From NCBI GenBank assembly GCA_002441285.1, contig DJVR01000056.1:1-33913 (forward strand): a stretch of 33,913 nt of DNA. Direction: 5' to 3'. Positions 24,820-32,159 of the stretch are shown here, piece by piece (positions within the stretch are counted from its first letter, which is position 1; every line of letters begins with the position of its first letter). Position numbers and translations under genes: made by a program. The notes beneath the pieces are model-generated. The model made no database searches, had not been told where the DNA came from, and saw nothing but the letters and a program-made list of their open reading frames with translations. The stretch is from Candidatus Atribacteria bacterium UBA6251. Lineage in GTDB: Bacteria; Atribacterota; Phoenicimicrobiia; Phoenicimicrobiales; Phoenicimicrobiaceae.

Positions 24820-25299
24820 ATGCCAGGTAGATGGGGTAAAGGACCAGTAAAATGGTGGTATGGTGAATTTAGGGATTATGGTTATAGAATTACTATTCCA
24901 CGTCAAACTATTTTACAGGTTTTAGATGAATCTAAAGAACACCTTAGTGCAGAAGATATATATTTAAAAGTACATAATATTTATCCTGCTATTGGTCTTA
25001 CCACTGTTTACCGAACTTTGGAAATATTAGTTAATATGGGATTAATCTATAAATTTGATTTTGGTGATGGACGAGCAAGGTATGAATTATCTAGTGGTTC
25101 TAGGAAAGCATTCCATCATTACCATCTAATATGTACTGAATGTGGTAGAATAATAAATTATACGGATTTTATAGATGAAGAATTAGAATTGGTTAAAAAA
25201 ACAGAGAAAGAACTTTCAAAAAAATACAATTTTAAAATTAAAAATCATACTATCCAATTTTATGGATTGTGTGATAGATGTGCAAATAATAAAGAATAG
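24820..25299 (+). CDS. fur: Fur-family metalloregulator
   Basis: Ferric-uptake-type repressor, 159 aa. After an unusual 20-residue Gly/Trp-rich N-terminal extension ('MPGRWGKGPVKWWYGEF') comes the winged helix with recognition helix 'LTTVYRTLEILVNMGLI' at 60-76, the metal-sensing 'HHYHLICTECGR' at 99-110, and the structural zinc cysteines C105, C108, C151, C154 ('CTEC' and 'CDRC'). All metal ligands are present. Which metal it senses is not determinable; Fur is likelier than PerR or Zur given the Fur-box sequence. The extension is duplicated in the relic at 30265. AAGGAAGG precedes the ATG. Confidence 0.9.
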   Translation: MPGRWGKGPVKWWYGEFRDYGYRITIPRQTILQVLDESKEHLSAEDIYLKVHNIYPAIGLTTVYRTLEILVNMGLIYKFDFGDGRARYELSSGSRKAFHHYHLICTECGRIINYTDFIDEELELVKKTEKELSKKYNFKIKNHTIQFYGLCDRCANNKE

Positions 25300-25386
25300 T
25301 ATATTATTTTTTATGAAAATAAATAAAAATGGTTATTATCATAAGAAAATGTTATGAAAAAATAAAATAGAAAGAAGGTAAAAAGT

Positions 25387-25690
25387 TTGCCCAGAGGAGA
25401 TAGAACTGAACCAGGAGGATTAAGCCCCATGACTGCGAGAGCAGCAGGGTATTGTATCGATTATCCTGTGCCCGGTTTTATTGACCCTTACGGAGGTAGA
25501 TTAGATTTAGGTTTCGGTTATACTAGAGGATTTGTGTCTGGATATGTTAATCCAATACCTTTGTTCCTTTAATCTATGGAGGTAGTGGTTTTATCAACAC
25601 CCGGTAGAAGCTAAATAAGGGAGTTAAATGTTAGCCAAAGAAGCAAAAGTTTTAAAATACAATTTACTCGTTATTTTAATAGATTTACTG
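25387..25690 (+). pseudogene. DUF5320-family small protein, decayed copy
   Basis: Begins with TTG and reads 'MPRGDRTEPGGLSPMTARA', matching the DUF5320 start and the intact copy at 30483. The frame ends at 25572 (61 aa), losing the Gly/Tyr-rich middle. The DNA downstream to about 25690 still aligns with the 3' half of the intact gene ('GAAGCAAAAG' and neighbours encoding its coiled coil) but contains stops and shifts. The normal start ATG has become TTG and key Gly residues differ. It lies 87 bp after fur, paralleling the second locus. Confidence 0.72.
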
Positions 25691-25774
25691 CCTAAAGGAT
25701 AAGAAGGATTAGCAAAGGAGAGATTTAGTATAAAGCTAATTTCCCTTATTTGATTATCTGGGAGGTATTAGAAC

Positions 25775-26803
25775 ATGATACTAATCTTTGAAGTCTTAAA
25801 ACAATCTTTAATGATAAGCTTTTTTGTATTTAATATGATGTTAATATTAGATTATTTTAATGTTCTTACTAAGGGAAATATGGATAAGATTATTAAAAAA
25901 CGAAAGGAAAGACAATATCTTATTGCCTCCTTCCTCGGTGCTACTCCAGGGTGCCTGGGAGCTTTTTTGAGTGTTTCTTTTTATATTCATGGATTGATCA
26001 GTTTTGGCGCCCTAGTTGGATGTATGATAGCTACATCAGGGGATGAGGCTTTTGTTATGCTTTCTCTTTTTCCAAAACAAGCATTGCTATTATTTGTTAT
26101 ACTTTTTATCTTCGGGGTTATTTTAGGTTGGTTTTCTGACAAAGTAGCTCCAGTATTAAAATTCAAAACATGCGAAGGATGTAAATTATATAGAATACAC
26201 TCTATTAAAGAGTGTAAATGTTTTGATAAGCAAACAATAATCCAAAATTACCAAAAATTATCACCTATCCGTGTTTTTTTATTAGTTGGGATTATCATTG
26301 TTTTAGTGGCAGTGATTTTTGGATTTTTTGGACCTTCTTCTTGGGACTGGAAGCGAATTACATTTGCTGTTTTATCCGTTATTTCATTAGGAATTATTGC
26401 AACAGTTCCTGAACATTTTTTACAGATACATATTTGGGAACATATTGCTAAAAAACATTTATTAAGTATTTTTTTGTGGTCCTTTTCCGCAATTATGGTT
26501 ATCGAATTTGGTTTTAAATATTGGAACATAGAGGAATTTGTACGAGAGCATATGGAATTAGTTGGGCTAATTGCCGTATTGATGGGGATTATACCCGAAT
26601 CTGGGCCTCATATGATTTTTGTTATGCTATATGCAAATGGTATGATTCCTTTTTCTATTTTGCTGGCTAGCTCCTTTGTCCAGGAGGGGCACGGAATCCT
26701 CCCTTTGCTTTCTTACACCGTAAAAGATTCGATATTAATTAAGCTATTTAAATTAGTATTTGGTATTGTAATTGGGCTTGTCTTTTACTTACTGGGATAC
26801 TAA
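25775..26803 (+). CDS. Putative 10-TM heavy-metal exporter (ArsP_2/DUF2899-like)
   Basis: A 342-aa polytopic protein of about ten hydrophobic segments in two related halves. The first half has 'SFLGATPGCLGAF', 'GALVGCMIATSGDEAF' and 'LFPKQALLL'; the second has 'MGIIPESGPHMIFVMLYANG' and 'SSFVQEGHGILPLL', echoing the same G-P and acidic elements. Between them is a cytoplasmic Cys/His segment, 'CEGCKLYRIHSIKECKCF', likely a metal site. The family is annotated as a putative heavy-metal or manganese exporter without strong experimental proof. GGGAGGT precedes the ATG. Its location beside fur suggests iron or manganese efflux. Confidence 0.78.
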   Translation: MILIFEVLKQSLMISFFVFNMMLILDYFNVLTKGNMDKIIKKRKERQYLIASFLGATPGCLGAFLSVSFYIHGLISFGALVGCMIATSGDEAFVMLSLFPKQALLLFVILFIFGVILGWFSDKVAPVLKFKTCEGCKLYRIHSIKECKCFDKQTIIQNYQKLSPIRVFLLVGIIIVLVAVIFGFFGPSSWDWKRITFAVLSVISLGIIATVPEHFLQIHIWEHIAKKHLLSIFLWSFSAIMVIEFGFKYWNIEEFVREHMELVGLIAVLMGIIPESGPHMIFVMLYANGMIPFSILLASSFVQEGHGILPLLSYTVKDSILIKLFKLVFGIVIGLVFYLLGY

Positions 26804-26944
26804 TTGAATAATGAATTGTATTGAATAGTTGTCTGGAAAATATCGAAGAGAATTAAATAGGGTTTTTGAGAATGCTTAAAAATATTAAAAGAGAGTTTTA
26901 AATGGAAGATTAATGCTATAAAATGGAATTTCACCACAGGTCTC

Positions 26945-27610
26945 ATCTAGGTTATATTGTTTACAGGTGGGCAGGCTTTTTGCAACCCTAATACTATACT
27001 TCCTATATTCCTCGATCATTTTACTCAATCTAAAACACTTATAGGCTTGTCGTCTACTTTAATTGATGAGCTTGGTGGTATAGCTATTGTATTTCCTCAA
27101 TTGTTGGTAGCTAAAAAATTGAAAACAAAATTCATAAAAAACCTTTTTAATATTAGCTATCATCATATGCGCATTAAGCTGAGGATTTCTGTCTTTTACA
27201 ACCTATATATTTAATAACACAATCCAAATCTAACCATTTTTTCTGTTTTTTATACCAATTCTTCATATATTTATGGGGGGGGATTGTTGCTGTCCCCTTC
27301 TTTGATATCTGGGTAAATTATTGCCCTCCAATTTAAGAGGTAGATTTTTTGGCTATTGCCAATTATGGGGAGATTTTTAGCTATCGGCTTTAAATTAATT
27401 ATAAAGAATATTTTAGGAAATAATGCCATAAAATTTCTATATAATTTTGCTTTGCTTTTTTTCTTAGTCTTTATTTTTTTGAGCATCTCTTATATTGCTT
27501 TAGGTTTTGTAAAAGAATCTACTGAAAAAGTATATAAAAATCAATTACCTTTTAAAGATTTTTTTAAAAAAGCCTTTCTAATTATAAATAAAAACAGAAA
27601 TTATAAATAG
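26945..27610 (+). pseudogene. Major facilitator superfamily transporter, multiply frameshifted
   Basis: Fragments of one MFS protein appear in order in different frames: 'LFTGGQAFCNPNTILPIF' and 'IVFPQLLVAKKLKTKF' near 26954-27142, 'PFFDIWVNYCPP' near 27297-27332, 'RGRFFGYCQLWGDF' near 27339-27380, and 'FIFLSISYIALGFVKE' near 27470-27517. At least four frame changes, several next to G or T runs, separate them, and the C-terminal half is missing. Start and stop of the old gene are uncertain. Substrate unknown. Confidence 0.65.
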
Positions 27611-27659
27611 TTTATTATGGTAGAAATCCTTATAAAAATGAGTTTGATAAATTTTTAAT

Positions 27660-27872
27660 TCCTTTGTATTGCATAAATTTCCGCAGGGTGTTAGAAGGGA
27701 AATCATAAGAAATGCCTTTAAGGCATTAAAAAAGAATAGTGAATTTTTTATTGTAGATTATAATGGGTTTTCTGTAAAGAAAATATCCCTTTTATTTAAA
27801 AATTGTTTGCATACTTATAAAAGTCTTTATGTATTTGATTTTGTGGGGGGGAAATTGGCAAATATGGTTTGA
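27660..27872 (+). pseudogene. C-terminal remnant of a class I methyltransferase
   Basis: An open stretch reads 'HKFPQGVRREIIRNAFKALK' and 'SEFFIVDYNGFSVKKI', a pattern seen after the catalytic core of UbiE-like SAM-dependent methyltransferases (helix, then the strand with D-Y-N). The glycine-rich SAM motif is absent upstream, so only the tail of the gene remains. It directly follows the MFS remnant; the two may have been joined by deletion. Confidence 0.45.
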
Positions 27873-27992
27873 GGGAGGATTTAATTATTTTAAGAAACAT
27901 CTATTTTTTATAGTTCTGTGAGATTACTGAAGGGGTAAAAGTGTCGTGATGAATAGTCGAAATAGAAAAGAAGAAAAAGGGGTGAAGGAATT

Positions 27993-28391
27993 ATGAAAAT
28001 AAAATTAGCATGTGGAACAGACAATGAGGTCGAGCTAACCAATAAACATTTTGGATCATCAAAATATTTCTTAATCTATGAGTTGAATTTAGAAAATAAG
28101 GATTTAAAGTTTTTAGAGGAAATAGAAAATTCTACCCTAAAAGAAGAAAAACATGGGGATATTAAAAAAGCAAAAAGTATTTCTGAATTATTAAAAAATG
28201 TTTTTGTTTTAGTAGCATTTAAATATGGCCCAAATATTAAAAGAATAAAAAAGAAATTTATACCTATTATTTCAAGAGAGAAAAACATTGAAAAAATACT
28301 AAATAAAGTTAAACATTTTAGTAATGAAATTAAATCTGAAATAGAAAAAGAAAAAGGAATCGATAAAGAGATAATATATATAAAAAAATAG
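27993..28391 (+). CDS. NifX/NifB-type iron-molybdenum cluster-binding domain protein
   Basis: A 132-aa stand-alone domain of the dinitrogenase iron-molybdenum cofactor biosynthesis family. It shows 'KHFGSSKYFLIYEL' near 18-31, 'EIENSTLKEEKHGDIKKAKS' near 43-62 and 'AFKYGPNIKRIKKKF' near 74-88. Nitrogenase genes are absent here; stand-alone members are common in anaerobes and may bind or deliver metal clusters. AAGG lies close upstream of the ATG. A degraded ferredoxin gene follows 11 bp later, suggesting a former Fe-S pair. Confidence 0.75.
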   Translation: MKIKLACGTDNEVELTNKHFGSSKYFLIYELNLENKDLKFLEEIENSTLKEEKHGDIKKAKSISELLKNVFVLVAFKYGPNIKRIKKKFIPIISREKNIEKILNKVKHFSNEIKSEIEKEKGIDKEIIYIKK

Positions 28392-28402
28392 AAGTAAATA
28401 AA

Positions 28403-28620
28403 ATGGTTAAAATTGATAAAAATAGATGTGTCGGCTGTGGAATTTATGTGAATATTTGTCCGCTAGTCTTGAAATTTTAAATAGAAAAGCACAGATAAAG
28501 GATGAGAATGCAAATTGTATTACTGAAGCAGCAAATAGTTGTCCACAAGGCGTAATTATTCTTGAAGAAAATAAAGCTCAAGAAGAACCGAGTACAAGCC
28601 AAGCATTATTTTATTTATAA
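28403..28620 (+). pseudogene. Single-cluster ferredoxin, frameshifted and missing a ligand
   Basis: The first frame reads 'MVKIDKNRCVGCGIYVNICP', then a stop; a second frame continues 'SLEILNRKAQIKDENANC' and 'EAANSCPQGVIILEE', the C-terminal half of a Thermotoga-type [4Fe-4S] ferredoxin. One base is missing around 28460-28470. In addition, the third cysteine of C-x2-C-x2-C-x3-C-P is Tyr (TAT), one base from TGT. Two defects make the cluster unlikely to form even if the frameshift were an error. Confidence 0.75.
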
Positions 28621-28642
28621 TTTTTTTATTATCCCGAAGGGC

Positions 28643-28678
28643 AGAATACCACGGTCATGCCCGTGGTATCTATTAGGT
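28643..28678. repeat. Solo IS200-like right-end hairpin
   Basis: Perfect 9-bp stem ATACCACGG / CCGTGGTAT (28646-28654 with 28661-28669, loop TCATGC) followed by CTATTAG. It shares CACGG, CATGCCC and GGTATCTA words in the same order with the IS200 relic end at 24134-24165, but no transposase is nearby. It lies between the ferredoxin remnant and the MBL gene and may also terminate transcription. Confidence 0.6.
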
Positions 28679-28695
28679 AAATATAGGAGATTGAA

Positions 28696-29556
28696 ATGAA
28701 CAAACTATGGATTTTATTTATTTTAATAATAGCCCTTGGCACAATATTAGTTTTAACTATTTCCTCCAGAGATAGAAAGAATAAAAAAGGACAAATTGTG
28801 CAGGCCGAAGAAAAGATTCCCACAAACACGACTAAAGATCTAAGCATTACGGTAAGTTACGACAATAACCCTTATAAGGAAAGATTAACTAGTACCTGGG
28901 GTTTTTCCTGTGTTATAAGGAGGGCTGAAAAAACTATTCTTTTTGATACCGGTGGAGATGGCTCAACATTGCTAACAAATATGAAAAAGTTAGGTATTAA
29001 TCCCCAAGAAATAGACTTGGTGGTACTTTCTCATATCCATGGAGATCATGTGGGGGGATTAACTGACTTCCTGGAAAAGAACCCAGAAGTTGTGGTTTAT
29101 TTACCTAGATCATTCCCCAAGGGTTTTAAAGATAAAGTGAAAGAATATGGAGCAAAAATAGTTGAAGTTCAAGTGTCTTTAAAAATTTGCCAGGGAGTTT
29201 ATTCTAGCGGTGAACTGGGAACCTGGGGAAAGGAACAATCTTTGATTATTCATACCGAAAAAGGATTGATAGTTATAACTGGATGTGCCCATCCCGGAAT
29301 CGTAAAAATAGTAGATATGGCAAAAGATTTGCTTAAAAATGATGTACTTTTGGTAATGGGTGGTTTCCATTTAGGTAGAAAAAGCAGAGGTGAAATAGAA
29401 AATATTATTTGCAGTTTTCGGAAATTAGGGGTGAGCTATACCGGTCCTTGCCATTGCTCGGGAGATACCGCAAGACAATTATTTAAAGAGGAATATAGGG
29501 AAAATTTTATAAATCTTGGTGTGGGAAGAGTAGTGACTATGGATAATTTAAAATGA
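28696..29556 (+). CDS. Membrane-anchored metallo-beta-lactamase-fold hydrolase
   Basis: A 286-aa protein with an N-terminal membrane segment (about residues 4-22) that may be a signal anchor, placing the enzyme outside the cytoplasm. The metal motif 'SHIHGDHVGG' is at 112-121 (H113, H115, D117, H118), then 'VITGCAHPGI' with the third His and 'VMGGFHLG' near the end, and 'GPCHCSGDTA'. This arrangement matches the MBL subfamily related to the archaeal beta-ribofuranosylaminobenzene 5'-phosphate synthase group. The substrate is unknown. A degraded relative lies at 32160. The methyltransferase gene follows after 23 bp. Confidence 0.85.
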   Translation: MNKLWILFILIIALGTILVLTISSRDRKNKKGQIVQAEEKIPTNTTKDLSITVSYDNNPYKERLTSTWGFSCVIRRAEKTILFDTGGDGSTLLTNMKKLGINPQEIDLVVLSHIHGDHVGGLTDFLEKNPEVVVYLPRSFPKGFKDKVKEYGAKIVEVQVSLKICQGVYSSGELGTWGKEQSLIIHTEKGLIVITGCAHPGIVKIVDMAKDLLKNDVLLVMGGFHLGRKSRGEIENIICSFRKLGVSYTGPCHCSGDTARQLFKEEYRENFINLGVGRVVTMDNLK

Positions 29557-29579
29557 AACTACTTTAAGGTTGGAAGAAT

Positions 29580-30170
29580 ATGGGAATCAATGTTAAAGAT
29601 TGGTTAAACGGGGAAGCCGAAGTTTTCCTTAAAGATATTGGTATTAAAAAAGGTGATGTTGTCTTGGATTTTGGTTGTGGTACTGGTTCTTATACAATCC
29701 CAGCGGCAGAAGTGGTGAATAAGGAAGGCAAAGTATACGCTATGGATAAAGATATTAAATCTATCAATAAATTGATGAAAATAGCGAAGACCAAAGATCT
29801 AAAAAATATAATACCCTTACATACTAAATCAGAAGAGTTGAAAATTAATCTTGAGAGTGAATCTATCGATGCAGTTTTGCTTTACGATGTTCTGCATTAT
29901 ATAGGAGCGTTAGAAAGAAAAATGATATATGAAGAGATATATAGGATTTTAAAGGAAAATGGGCTTCTTTCGGTTTATCCGAAACATCACAAATCCGATG
30001 AACCTTTAGGGAATCTATCAGATATGGAATTAGATGATGTTGAAGAGGAGATAAAGAGCCATTATTTTTATTTGCAAAGAAAATTTTATAAAAAACTTTT
30101 ACATAATGGCGATTATAACAGGGGATATATTTTAAATTTTAGAAAAAAGTTGGGAGGGAATAAATACTAA
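29580..30170 (+). CDS. Class I SAM-dependent methyltransferase
   Basis: A 196-aa Rossmann-fold methyltransferase. Motif I 'VVLDFGCGTGSYTIPAAE' is at 27-44, the acidic end of strand 2 'VYAMDKDIKSI' near 53-63, and 'SIDAVLLYDVLHYI' (motif IV/post) near 104-117. The closest flavour is the UbiE/arsenite-methyltransferase-like group but without its Cys residues, so no substrate is assigned. It follows the MBL gene closely and is probably co-transcribed; the pair also resembles the remnants at 27660 and 32160. Confidence 0.8.
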   Translation: MGINVKDWLNGEAEVFLKDIGIKKGDVVLDFGCGTGSYTIPAAEVVNKEGKVYAMDKDIKSINKLMKIAKTKDLKNIIPLHTKSEELKINLESESIDAVLLYDVLHYIGALERKMIYEEIYRILKENGLLSVYPKHHKSDEPLGNLSDMELDDVEEEIKSHYFYLQRKFYKKLLHNGDYNRGYILNFRKKLGGNKY

Positions 30171-30197
30171 ATTATAAAAGTACTGTTATAAAAATAC

Positions 30198-30246
30198 TTG
30201 ACAAAATATTTTATATAGTATAATATGTTAATGGTAATCATTATCA
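30198..30246 (+). promoter_or_regulatory. Second Fur-box promoter
   Basis: TTGACA at 30198-30203, TATAAT at 30219-30224 (15-nt spacer; TAATAT at 17 nt is an alternative), and TGGTAAT-C-ATTATCA at 30232-30246, a 7-1-7 Fur box with one mismatch. Layout and most bases match the fur promoter at 24755-24803, so it is a duplicate with a better Fur site. It should drive the DUF5320 gene at 30483. Confidence 0.75.
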
Positions 30247-30264
30247 ATAACAAAAATATATATT

Positions 30265-30345
30265 ATGCCAGAAAGACGTGGTGAAGGTGAGCAGAAATGG
30301 TGGTAAAGCGAATTTAGTGGCTATTGATTTATTATTACCATTTGG
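30265..30345 (+). pseudogene. 5' remnant of a duplicated fur gene
   Basis: In frame from the ATG at 30265 the translation is 'MPERRGEGEQKWW', stop, 'SEFSGY', stop, 'FIITI', which aligns without gaps to the N-terminal extension of the intact Fur ('MPGRWGKGPVKWWYGEF' and on to 'RITI'). Nothing of the DNA-binding or metal domains remains. It shows that promoter plus fur were duplicated and the second fur was later lost. Confidence 0.7.
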
Positions 30346-30358
30346 TACGTACCAAATG
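30339..30358. promoter_or_regulatory. 20-bp perfect palindrome
   Basis: CATTTGGTAC followed by its exact complement, no spacer. It lies 93 bp downstream of the Fur box and 125 bp upstream of the DUF5320 start. Perfect palindromes of this length are typical dimer operators. No second copy was noticed in the window. Confidence 0.5.
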
Positions 30359-30482
30359 TGACTGAGTAATGTAATAAGGTATATAAGTTTTGCAGAGGGG
30401 AAAATTAGGGTTATTTAAAGAAGACAAAGAGAAAAAGTTTATAAAAAAATATCACAAACAACATAGGAAGGAGATGAAAAAT

Positions 30483-30836
30483 ATGCCAAGAGGAGATGGA
30501 ACTGGTCCGAGAGGAGTAGGCCCTATGACTGGGAGAGCAGCCGGATATTGCGCTGGTTATCCTGTGCCAGGATATATGAACCCTTATGGAGGTAGAGCGG
30601 GATTAAGATTTGGTTATGGCAGAGGATTTGGTAGGGGTTATGGCAGAGGATTTTGGTCTGCATATCCCTATTCCTTAACTCCTCCACCTACAGCTTACGC
30701 AGGTGGATTTTACCAACAACCGGTAGAGCCCAAGCAAGAAATGGAGATGCTAGCTGAAGAAGCAAAAGCTTTAGAAAAACAACTTGAGGCAATCAATAAA
30801 CGTGTTTCTGAATTAAAAGAAAAAGAAAAGAAATAG
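30483..30836 (+). CDS. DUF5320 domain protein
   Basis: A 117-aa protein with the DUF5320 signature 'MPRGDGTGPRGVGPMTGRA' then 'GYC'. The middle is Gly/Tyr/Arg-rich, and the last 35 residues form a charged coiled coil ('LAEEAKALEKQLEAINKRV'). Function unknown; the family is often found with NifX-like, MBL and MinD-like proteins in anaerobes, as here. The ATG at 30483 is preferred: AGGAAGGAG ends 9 bases upstream, while the longer frame from 30390 has no family similarity before this Met. It is expressed from the Fur-box promoter, so probably iron-responsive. Confidence 0.8.
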   Translation: MPRGDGTGPRGVGPMTGRAAGYCAGYPVPGYMNPYGGRAGLRFGYGRGFGRGYGRGFWSAYPYSLTPPPTAYAGGFYQQPVEPKQEMEMLAEEAKALEKQLEAINKRVSELKEKEKK

Positions 30837-30851
30837 AATTTTGGCTGTAAA

Positions 30852-30886
30852 ACTTGGTAGAAGGATAGGCTCTCCTTCTACCAAGT
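30852..30886 (+). terminator. Hairpin after the DUF5320 gene
   Basis: Perfect 14-bp stem ACTTGGTAGAAGGA / TCCTTCTACCAAGT with a 7-nt loop, 15 bp after the stop codon. The following bases are only moderately T-rich, so it may be a weak terminator or an mRNA-stabilising hairpin. Confidence 0.65.
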
Positions 30887-30928
30887 GTCTATTGTTAGTA
30901 TATAATTAAGAAAGAAGGGAATGCAAAA

Positions 30929-31186
30929 GTGCCTGTTTATGAATATAAATGTAGTAATTGTAATTATAGATTTGAAAAACGACAAAGTATAAATGACCAG
31001 CCTATAAAGGTTTGTCCTCAATGTCAGGGAGAAGTAAAAAGAGTTATTAGTAAAAATACTAATTTCATTCTCAAAGGATCGGGTTTTTATCGCAACGAGT
31101 ATTCTAGCCAATCATCATCTGCACCTAGTTGTTGTGGGATGACTAATCCTTGCAATGACCCTAAGAGATGTTGTGAAAATAAGTAA
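30929..31186 (+). CDS. FmdB-type zinc ribbon protein with Cys-rich tail
   Basis: Starts at GTG (GAAGGGA 8 bases upstream) and reads 'MPVYEYKCSNCNYRFEKRQS', then 'CPQCQGEVKRVISK': two CxxC pairs forming the FmdB/CxxC_CxxC zinc ribbon over residues 1-45. The last 20 residues add 'CCGMTNPCNDPKRCCENK' with five further cysteines, likely a second metal site. FmdB-type proteins are called regulatory but the function of small ones is not established. It sits between two Gly/Tyr-rich small proteins. Confidence 0.82.
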   Translation: MPVYEYKCSNCNYRFEKRQSINDQPIKVCPQCQGEVKRVISKNTNFILKGSGFYRNEYSSQSSSAPSCCGMTNPCNDPKRCCENK

Positions 31187-31257
31187 AGAAAAAAATTAAG
31201 GGTAAAATTAAAGTAAATTATTGCTTTAAAAATTAAAAAATAAGGAGGGAAATTTAA

Positions 31258-31482
31258 ATGCCACGAGGATTTGGTAGAGGATTTGGATTTTATGGACCTT
31301 ATAGAAGAAGATTCCCTTTTTGGGGTTGGCTTAGAAGAGGTTTACCTTATACTTATTATAATTTAAGTTGGTTCCCAGGTTGGAGAGGGACGATACCTAA
31401 TTTGGGAGTTAACCCCTATGGTACGGGATATCCTTATTATGGGGGAGGTCCTGCCCTATTTTATCCATATACTTTATACTAA
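31258..31482 (+). CDS. Small Gly/Tyr/Arg/Pro-rich protein
   Basis: A 74-aa protein opening 'MPRGFGRGFGFYGPYRRRF' with Trp/Tyr/Gly/Pro-rich sequence to the end. No known domain is recognised. The start resembles the Gly-rich middle of the DUF5320 protein 0.6 kb upstream ('FGYGRGFGRGYGRGF'), suggesting a related low-complexity module. Strong ribosome binding site AAGGAGGG makes it a real gene rather than chance. It could be a small structural or metal/RNA-associated protein; that is open. Confidence 0.65.
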   Translation: MPRGFGRGFGFYGPYRRRFPFWGWLRRGLPYTYYNLSWFPGWRGTIPNLGVNPYGTGYPYYGGGPALFYPYTLY

Positions 31483-31584
31483 TTAAGAACAAATAAGTAA
31501 TTTTAAGTATAAGACATAGACAGCATATGATTTATAAATAAAAAAACAAAAATTATTTAAAGAATTTAAGAAAGTATAATTTTG

Positions 31585-31607
31585 TGGTAGTATAATATAC
31601 TATACCA
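31585..31607 (+). promoter_or_regulatory. Near-palindromic site overlapping a TATAAT box before the NifX-like gene
   Basis: TGGTA and TACCA arms enclose the palindrome GTATAATATAC, offset by a TA. It overlaps a possible -10 box (TATAAT at 31591-31596) 34 bp before the start codon, so it is a reasonable operator candidate. No -35 box stands out. Confidence 0.4.
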
Positions 31608-31640
31608 TAAAATTATATTTTTATTTAGGATGACCTAAGA

Positions 31641-31949
31641 ATGAAAATAGCAATTACTTCCGTGGGACCAAAATTGGAGGATAAAGTTGACCCCAGGTTT
31701 GGTAGATGTCGTTATTTTATATTATTTGATACTGATACTAATAAATTTGAAGCCATAGAAAATACTGGTGCCCAGGGAATGGGAGGAGTAGAAATTCAAT
31801 CGGGTCAAATAATGGTGGATAGAGGAGCAGAGATAGTGTTAACCGGGAGTTGTGGACCTAATGCCTTTCAAACTTTACAGGCAGCAGGTATAAAGGTAAT
31901 AACCGGAGTAACCGGTACGGTTCAAGAAGCAATCGATAAATTTAGATAA
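31641..31949 (+). CDS. NifX/NifB-type dinitrogenase cofactor-family protein
   Basis: A 102-aa single-domain protein: 'MKIAITSVGPKLEDKVDPRF' then 'GRCRYFILFD', and 'GAEIVLTGSCGPNAFQTLQA' near 62-81, the classic small MTH1175-like NifX domain of anaerobes. Cys23 in 'FGRCRYF' and Cys72 in 'GSCGPNA' could contact a metal cluster. There are no nitrogenase genes. A short hairpin (31950-31969) follows the stop. It is the last fully intact gene before a run of remnants. Confidence 0.85.
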   Translation: MKIAITSVGPKLEDKVDPRFGRCRYFILFDTDTNKFEAIENTGAQGMGGVEIQSGQIMVDRGAEIVLTGSCGPNAFQTLQAAGIKVITGVTGTVQEAIDKFR

Positions 31950-32097
31950 AGAGTGCGGTTGCGTACTCTAAGGGTATTCCCATAGTGAAAATAAAATCCT
32001 CCTATGAACAGGAATTTATCCAACTATCCAAAAAAATCATATATTCTATTTAATATTTTTATGGTTTTGTAATAATAAGAATCGAGGTATTTTTTAA

Positions 32098-32157
32098 ATG
32101 AAGGAAATAGTGATAGTAAGTGGTAAAGGTGGAACAGGAAAGACAGTTATTACTTAA
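32098..32157 (+). pseudogene. N-terminal stub of a MinD/Mrp-type ATPase
   Basis: Reads 'MKEIVIVSGKGGTGKTVIT' then TAA: the deviant Walker A of MinD/Mrp/NBP35-type ATPases (KGGTGKT) at the extreme N-terminus. The remaining 250 or so residues are missing; the next bases already encode an MBL fragment in another frame, so a deletion joined the two. Confidence 0.65.
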
Positions 32158-32159
32158 TT

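Noticed and set aside
25775..26803. Arsenic or mercury resistance operon
   Set aside because: No arsR, merR or reductase genes nearby; the exporter family's substrate is unproven and Fur context favours iron or manganese.
30390..30482. Longer start for the DUF5320 protein
   Set aside because: The 31 added residues match nothing in the family, and the best ribosome binding site points to 30483.
27993..31949. Nitrogen fixation cluster
   Set aside because: Only NifX-like stand-alone domains are present, with no nifHDK or nifB radical-SAM gene.
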